In this document: positions 61,094 to 64,000 of the stretch, in pieces
Numbering within the stretch: the first letter of the stretch is position 1
Layout of the letters: each line of letters starts with the position of its first letter
DNA from: Brevundimonas sp. M20
Lineage (GTDB): Bacteria > Pseudomonadota > Alphaproteobacteria > Caulobacterales > Caulobacteraceae
DNA length: 64,000 nucleotides
Assembly: GCF_006547065.1 (NCBI RefSeq)
Contig: NZ_CP041243.1
Location: 2,619,001-2,683,000 of the forward strand
Reading direction: 5' to 3'
Notes under the pieces: generated by a model
The model's database searches: none
The model's input: only the letters and a program-made list of their open reading frames with translations
What the model was told of the DNA's origin: nothing
Program-made: the position numbers and the translations under genes

Positions 61094-61324
61094 TCAGACC
61101 GGCCCCAGCTTCGCCGGATCAATCCGCGAGCGGCGGGACGAAAGCTGGGTCATGATCTCCGCGCGGCGTTCATCGCTCAGGGCGCTCCAGCCGCCGATCT
61201 CCTGCAGGGTGCGATAGCAACCCAGGCACAGCCCCGTCGGGCCGTCGACGATGCAGACCTTCACGCAGGGCGTGGCGACCGGTCGTTGAGGCTGTCGGGG
61301 AAGGTCGGACGGGTTTGATGACAT
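61094..61324 (-). CDS. DUF1289-family small cysteine-rich protein
   Basis: The 76-residue protein has the DUF1289 cysteine pattern: P-C-V-K-V-C, then [16 protein letters not shown]. Four cysteines could bind a metal. DUF1289 proteins are small and cytoplasmic, often annotated as YdhL/Fe-S related, with no settled role. It starts at ATG 61324 and is upstream of the retropepsin-like gene in the same direction, 92 bp apart. Confidence 0.92.
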   Translation of the reverse strand: MSSNPSDLPRQPQRPVATPCVKVCIVDGPTGLCLGCYRTLQEIGGWSALSDERRAEIMTQLSSRRSRIDPAKLGPV

Positions 61325-61478
61325 CTGCGAGAAATATGGTCCGCTACCGGAGTAAAAACACTTGCAATCCGCGCATGATTATCCTACCTTCACCATGACG
61401 CGAAACGACTATGACGGTGAGACCCCCGATCAGCACGACGTGTCTCTTTTCATCGTTCAACGAAAGGAGACATCACAG

Positions 61479-61637
61479 ATGAACGATAAGGACCGCAACC
61501 TGCAGCACGCCATGATGAGCTTTGCGCTCTGGGGCGGAATGCTCGTGAACACGAAACACACAAACGGCGCCGGCGATCGCGTGATCAGCCACCCGTCCAA
61601 TTTCGTGCCGATCAAGATCGACAGGGCGCGCCGGTAA
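61479..61637 (+). CDS. Small hypothetical protein (52 aa)
   Basis: The ATG at 61479 follows AAAGGAGACATCACAG, a strong ribosome site that decides the start against upstream in-frame ATGs. The 52-residue product begins M-N-D-K-D-R-N-L-Q-H-A. It has a short hydrophobic segment M-M-S-F-A-L-W-G-G-M-L-V and a basic tail. No family is recognised. It is followed by a strong terminator, which supports that it is a real transcription unit. Confidence 0.6.
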   Translation: MNDKDRNLQHAMMSFALWGGMLVNTKHTNGAGDRVISHPSNFVPIKIDRARR

Positions 61638-61664
61638 GGCGAGACCCGGATCCGAAGAACAGGA

Positions 61665-61696
61665 AAGCCCCGGCCCGCAAGGTCCGGGGCTTTTGC
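61665..61696 (+). terminator. Rho-independent terminator
   Basis: AAAGCCCCGG pairs with CCGGGGCTTT (10-nt loop) and is followed by TTGCTTT. It ends the small hypothetical gene. Confidence 0.9.
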
Positions 61697-61787
61697 TTTG
61701 TGGCGAGTTTGCGGGTTGGGCCGCGGCGGACAAGCGACTACTGAGTCAGACCCGGGACCTGACCCGCTCGCCACTCGCCACCGTCTC

Positions 61788-62585
61788 ATGACCCTGATCC
61801 ATATCGAACGTCGCGGCCCGATCGAGCTTTGGACGCTGAATCGCGCCGACAGGCTGAACGCCCTGCCCGATCCCGGCGACGGCGCCGCCTTCGCCCGCGC
61901 CTGCGAGGCGGTGAACGCGGACCGCGCGGTGCGCTGTGTGGTGCTGACCGGCGCCGGGCGCGCTTTCTCGGCAGGCGGCGATCTGAAGGCCATGCGGGAT
62001 CGGTCGGGCGCCTTCGGCGGGACAGGGCCGGACATCCGCGAAAGCTATCGACGTGAAGTGCAGCTGATCGTGCGCGCCCTGTACGGGCTGGAAGTTCCGC
62101 TGGTGACGGCGGTGAACGGGCCGGCGATGGGGCTGGGTGGCGACATCGCCGGGCTGGGCGACATTCGCATCGCGTCCGAACAGGCGTCGTTCGGCGCGCC
62201 CTTCCTGCGGCTGGGCATTCTGCCGGGCGACGGCGGCGCCTGGCTGCTGCCGCGCAACGTCGGCTACGCCCGGGCGGCGGAGATGCTGTTCACGGGCCGC
62301 ACGGTGGATGCACGAACGGCGTATGACTGGGGCTTGGTCAACCGGGTGGTCCCGGCCGCCGACCTGCTGGACGAGGCGATGAAGACCGCAGGCGAAATCG
62401 CCGCGCAGGCGCCCCACGCCCTGCGTATGACCAAGGCCCTGCTGCGTCAGGGGCGCGACGCGACCTTTGACCAGATTCTGGAGATGACAGCCGCCATGCA
62501 GGCGCTGGCCCACCTGACCGACGACCATGCCGAGGGCATCGCCGCCGTGCTGGACAAGCGGAAGCCGGAGTTCAGGGGGCGGTAG
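61788..62585 (+). CDS. Enoyl-CoA hydratase/isomerase family protein
   Basis: The 265-residue crotonase-fold protein has the oxyanion-hole elements: A-F-S-A-G-G-D-L-K and the P-A-M-G-L-G-G-D segment. A catalytic-type residue lies in the later F-L-R-L-G-I-L-P-G-D-G-G. It would act on acyl-CoA thioesters, for instance in fatty-acid breakdown. The exact substrate is not predictable. I use the ATG at 61788; the open frame upstream lacks homology. Its 3' end overlaps the R-body operon gene on the other strand by 14 bp. Confidence 0.9.
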   Translation: MTLIHIERRGPIELWTLNRADRLNALPDPGDGAAFARACEAVNADRAVRCVVLTGAGRAFSAGGDLKAMRDRSGAFGGTGPDIRESYRREVQLIVRALYGLEVPLVTAVNGPAMGLGGDIAGLGDIRIASEQASFGAPFLRLGILPGDGGAWLLPRNVGYARAAEMLFTGRTVDARTAYDWGLVNRVVPAADLLDEAMKTAGEIAAQAPHALRMTKALLRQGRDATFDQILEMTAAMQALAHLTDDHAEGIAAVLDKRKPEFRGR

Positions 62586-62907
62586 ACGCCTGAACTCTGG
62601 CGACCCTGAGCGCCGCATCGGTCGTGGCGATGAAGCTGTCCAGCGCCGCCCGCATGGTGCGCTCGGCCTGATCCAGAGCTCCGGAGCCGACTGAGCCGCC
62701 GCCGGGCTCCAGCGAACGGACGAGAGCGGCCGTGGCCGCGGCCTCGAACACCATCGACATCCGGCGCAGACTGCCGGCCGCGTCGCTGATCACCAAACAG
62801 GCCGTCTGGGTGGCCGCCAGCCGGAGCATGGCGTCACCGGTCCGGTCGGACGACGCGAGCAGGGCCTGAAGGATCGCCTCGTCCGCGGAGGCCTTCGCGT
62901 CAGGCAC
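62572..62907 (-). CDS. Third gene of the R-body operon, helical protein
   Basis: This 111-residue protein is entirely helical and alanine-rich, starting M-P-D-A-K-A-S-A-D-E-A-I-L. It is not obviously a RebB paralogue, though the size and composition are similar. Its start overlaps the stop of the second RebB-like gene by 8 bp, so it is translated with it. Accessory proteins of R-body loci are often small, helical and poorly conserved. Its role is inferred from position only. Confidence 0.65.
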   Translation of the reverse strand: MPDAKASADEAILQALLASSDRTGDAMLRLAATQTACLVISDAAGSLRRMSMVFEAAATAALVRSLEPGGGSVGSGALDQAERTMRAALDSFIATTDAALRVARVQASTAP

Positions 62908-63310
62908 CGTCGGCGCCCTCGCCCGAACGCGGAGCCGCCGACGGCGGCGGCGTGAGCCCGCTGGACCGATACAGGGCGATCACACCCTGGGTCGTCGCAG
63001 CCTGGGCCATGATGTTCTGGTTCTGCTGAGCGGTGACCGCGTTCTCGAACATGATCCCGAGCGAGTGAGCGGCTGATTGGTACAGTGAGCCCAGAGCCAT
63101 GGCCGGGGCTTCGCCCACGACCTTCACATTGGCCTGGGTGACGGCGTCGGTGATCTGGGAATTAACGGACGTGGGATAGGCCATGGTCGGGTCTTCCGAT
63201 GAAAGGGCGTCAGGGATGTCACTGGCGTCAGGCGTGTCCGGAAGCGGATCGGCGTCCGTGGGTCCGGGCGCCCCGGCAGGAGCGGGCGCGGCGCGGCGGC
63301 GAGGCGGCAT
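62900..63310 (-). CDS. RebB-type R-body protein with proline-rich N-terminal extension
   Basis: The core is a RebB domain: Y-P-T-S-V-N-S-Q-I-T-D-A-V-T-Q, then V-V-G-E-A-P-A-M-A-L-G-S-L-Y-Q and N-A-V-T-A-Q-Q-N-Q-N. RebB-type subunits polymerise into coiled ribbons, the R-bodies. The start at 63310 has GGAG seven bases upstream and lies 12 bp after the first rebB stop. It adds a 42-residue proline/aspartate-rich extension absent from the paralogue. The alternative ATG at 63184 matches the usual RebB length. If the extension is real, it is unusual. Confidence 0.8.
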   Translation of the reverse strand: MPPRRRAAPAPAGAPGPTDADPLPDTPDASDIPDALSSEDPTMAYPTSVNSQITDAVTQANVKVVGEAPAMALGSLYQSAAHSLGIMFENAVTAQQNQNIMAQAATTQGVIALYRSSGLTPPPSAAPRSGEGADGA

Positions 63311-63322
63311 CGGCCGGCTCCG

Positions 63323-63592
63323 TCAGGCGGGCTTGTCAGCCGCGGGCGCGACCGGAGCCGCGGTCGCATCCAGGCTGTAGATCTGCATCACGCCCTGAAC
63401 GGTGGCCGACTGGGCCAGAACCGCCTGCTGGTTCTGGCTGGAGACCGCGTTCTCGAACGCCAGTCCGGTGGAATGCGCCATGGTCTGGTAGAGATTACCC
63501 ATGGCGACAGCAGGGGACTCGCCCAGAACCTTAACATTGCTCTGGGTGATCGCGTCGGTAACCTGATCGTTCACTGAGGTCGGGAAGGCCAC
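63323..63592 (-). CDS. rebB: RebB-type R-body structural protein
   Basis: The 89-residue protein is close to canonical RebB: F-P-T-S-V-N-D-Q-V-T-D-A-I-T-Q-S-N, V-L-G-E-S-P-A-V-A-M-G-N-L-Y-Q-T and N-A-V-S-S-Q-N-Q-Q. R-bodies are long, rolled ribbons best known from Caedibacter, where they unroll at low pH and lyse membranes. Here they could form intracellular or toxin-delivery structures; that is not known for free-living relatives. I use the GTG at 63592 because GGAGAGACGCC lies just upstream; the ATG at 63625 is in poor context. It is first of a three-gene operon. Confidence 0.88.
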   Translation of the reverse strand: MAFPTSVNDQVTDAITQSNVKVLGESPAVAMGNLYQTMAHSTGLAFENAVSSQNQQAVLAQSATVQGVMQIYSLDATAAPVAPAADKPA

Positions 63593-63684
63593 GGCGTCTC
63601 TCCTGTGAAGCTTGAGAGAGCGCACATTACGACGCCCGCAAAGATTGTACAGAAATTAAAAACCGCCGCTATCCGAGAAGAGTC

Positions 63685-64000
63685 TTAACGCCCCGCCCGC
63701 GCCGGCCCCAGGCCAAGGGTGAGGGCGAAGACGCCGAAGCAGATCAGGCTGGACAGGGTCAGCGCCGCCACGGGCGACACGTCGATCACCAGCGCATAGG
63801 CCGCCGGGGCCACCGCTTGCAGATACCGCGCGGGGGTCAGGACCAGCGCCTGCCGGACCGCGTACCGATCCGGGCCGAAAACGTGCAGCGGCAGAACGCC
63901 GGACGCCACGGAAAGCATGCCGTTGCCCAGCCCCTGCCCCACCGCAAGCAAGGGCGCCAGACGCGCACCCCCCGCGACGGCCAGCGCCGCTCCCAGAGGG
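63685..64000 (-). CDS. MFS-type transporter, C-terminal part (5' end outside window)
   Basis: The frame is open through the right edge, so only the last 105 codons are present. The sequence is hydrophobic, with three helices. It includes L-A-V-G-Q-G-L-G-N-G-M-L-S-V-A-S-G-V-L-P and a later A-P-A-A-Y-A-L-V-I-D, resembling the end of an MFS permease; the substrate is unknown. The residues at the edge (P-L-G-A-A-L-A-V-A-G) are still in a membrane helix, supporting that the gene continues outside the window. Confidence 0.75.
   Translation of the reverse strand, partial: PLGAALAVAGGARLAPLLAVGQGLGNGMLSVASGVLPLHVFGPDRYAVRQALVLTPARYLQAVAPAAYALVIDVSPVAALTLSSLICFGVFALTLGLGPARAGR

Overview
The window is high-GC alphaproteobacterial DNA, most likely Brevundimonas or another member of the Caulobacteraceae. 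This rests on the chromosomal order SUV3-like helicase - S4-domain protein - fdxA - carD, an R-body (RebB) operon, and the general gene complement. No taxonomic marker gene is present, so the genus is an inference.

Layout. (1) 1-2372 is accessory-looking DNA: a gene cut by the left edge with a PD-(D/E)XK-like motif, then a two-helix membrane protein, both on the minus strand. tRNA-Arg(CCT) follows at 2373-2449. (2) 2537-30441 is a complete Tn7-like transposon of 27.9 kb. Its ends are perfect 16-bp inverted repeats beginning TGT, flanked by a 5-bp target duplication (CAAAG at 2532-2536 and 30442-30446), with repeated TnsB-type sites inside both ends. The transposition module tnsA-tnsB-tnsC-tniQ is a minus-strand operon (9.8-15.6 kb) with every junction an ATGA overlap, and a Ner-like regulator lies next to it. 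Its cargo is almost entirely anti-phage or anti-plasmid genes. Left of the module is a complete Wadjet jetABCD operon. Right of it are a Septu-like pair (HNH-ATPase plus HNH nuclease), a GHKL ATPase, a RecB-like nuclease/RNase H-like/SF1 helicase fusion, a WYL regulator, a DUF3892 protein, and a methylase carrying its own PD-ExK nuclease domain with a specificity subunit. Having the transposition genes in the middle, with cargo on both sides, is unlike canonical Tn7. A TnsB-like site at 16147-16161 may mark an older right end.

(3) 30.6-51.5 kb is ordinary chromosome: RNA helicase, S4 protein, YceI, ferredoxin, CarD, PadR plus membrane protein, DUF808, ribosomal protein L28, M1 peptidase, transglutaminase, lipocalin, HNH protein, TRIC-like channel, DNA glycosylase, RoxA-like oxygenase, GluQ-RS, PPK2, serine hydrolase, extensin-like protein and cold-shock protein. 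Several GC-rich terminators and REP-like palindromes punctuate it. (4) 51.8-54.5 kb holds a two-gene insertion: a 74-aa protein overlapping a Rad50/SMC-like ATPase. It is a candidate second, uncharacterised defence locus next to uvrB. (5) 54.5-64 kb is again core: uvrB, a repeat-containing secreted protein, ogt, a membrane/HTH pair, TauE/SafE, a retropepsin-like protease, DUF1289, an enoyl-CoA hydratase, and a three-gene RebB-type R-body operon. An MFS transporter is cut by the right edge.

The main discovery is the fully delimited, defence-loaded Tn7-like element. Its transposition genes and ends provide mobility, and its cargo combines plasmid restriction (Wadjet), nuclease-ATPase immunity (Septu-like), restriction-modification and at least two less-characterised ATPase or helicase genes.
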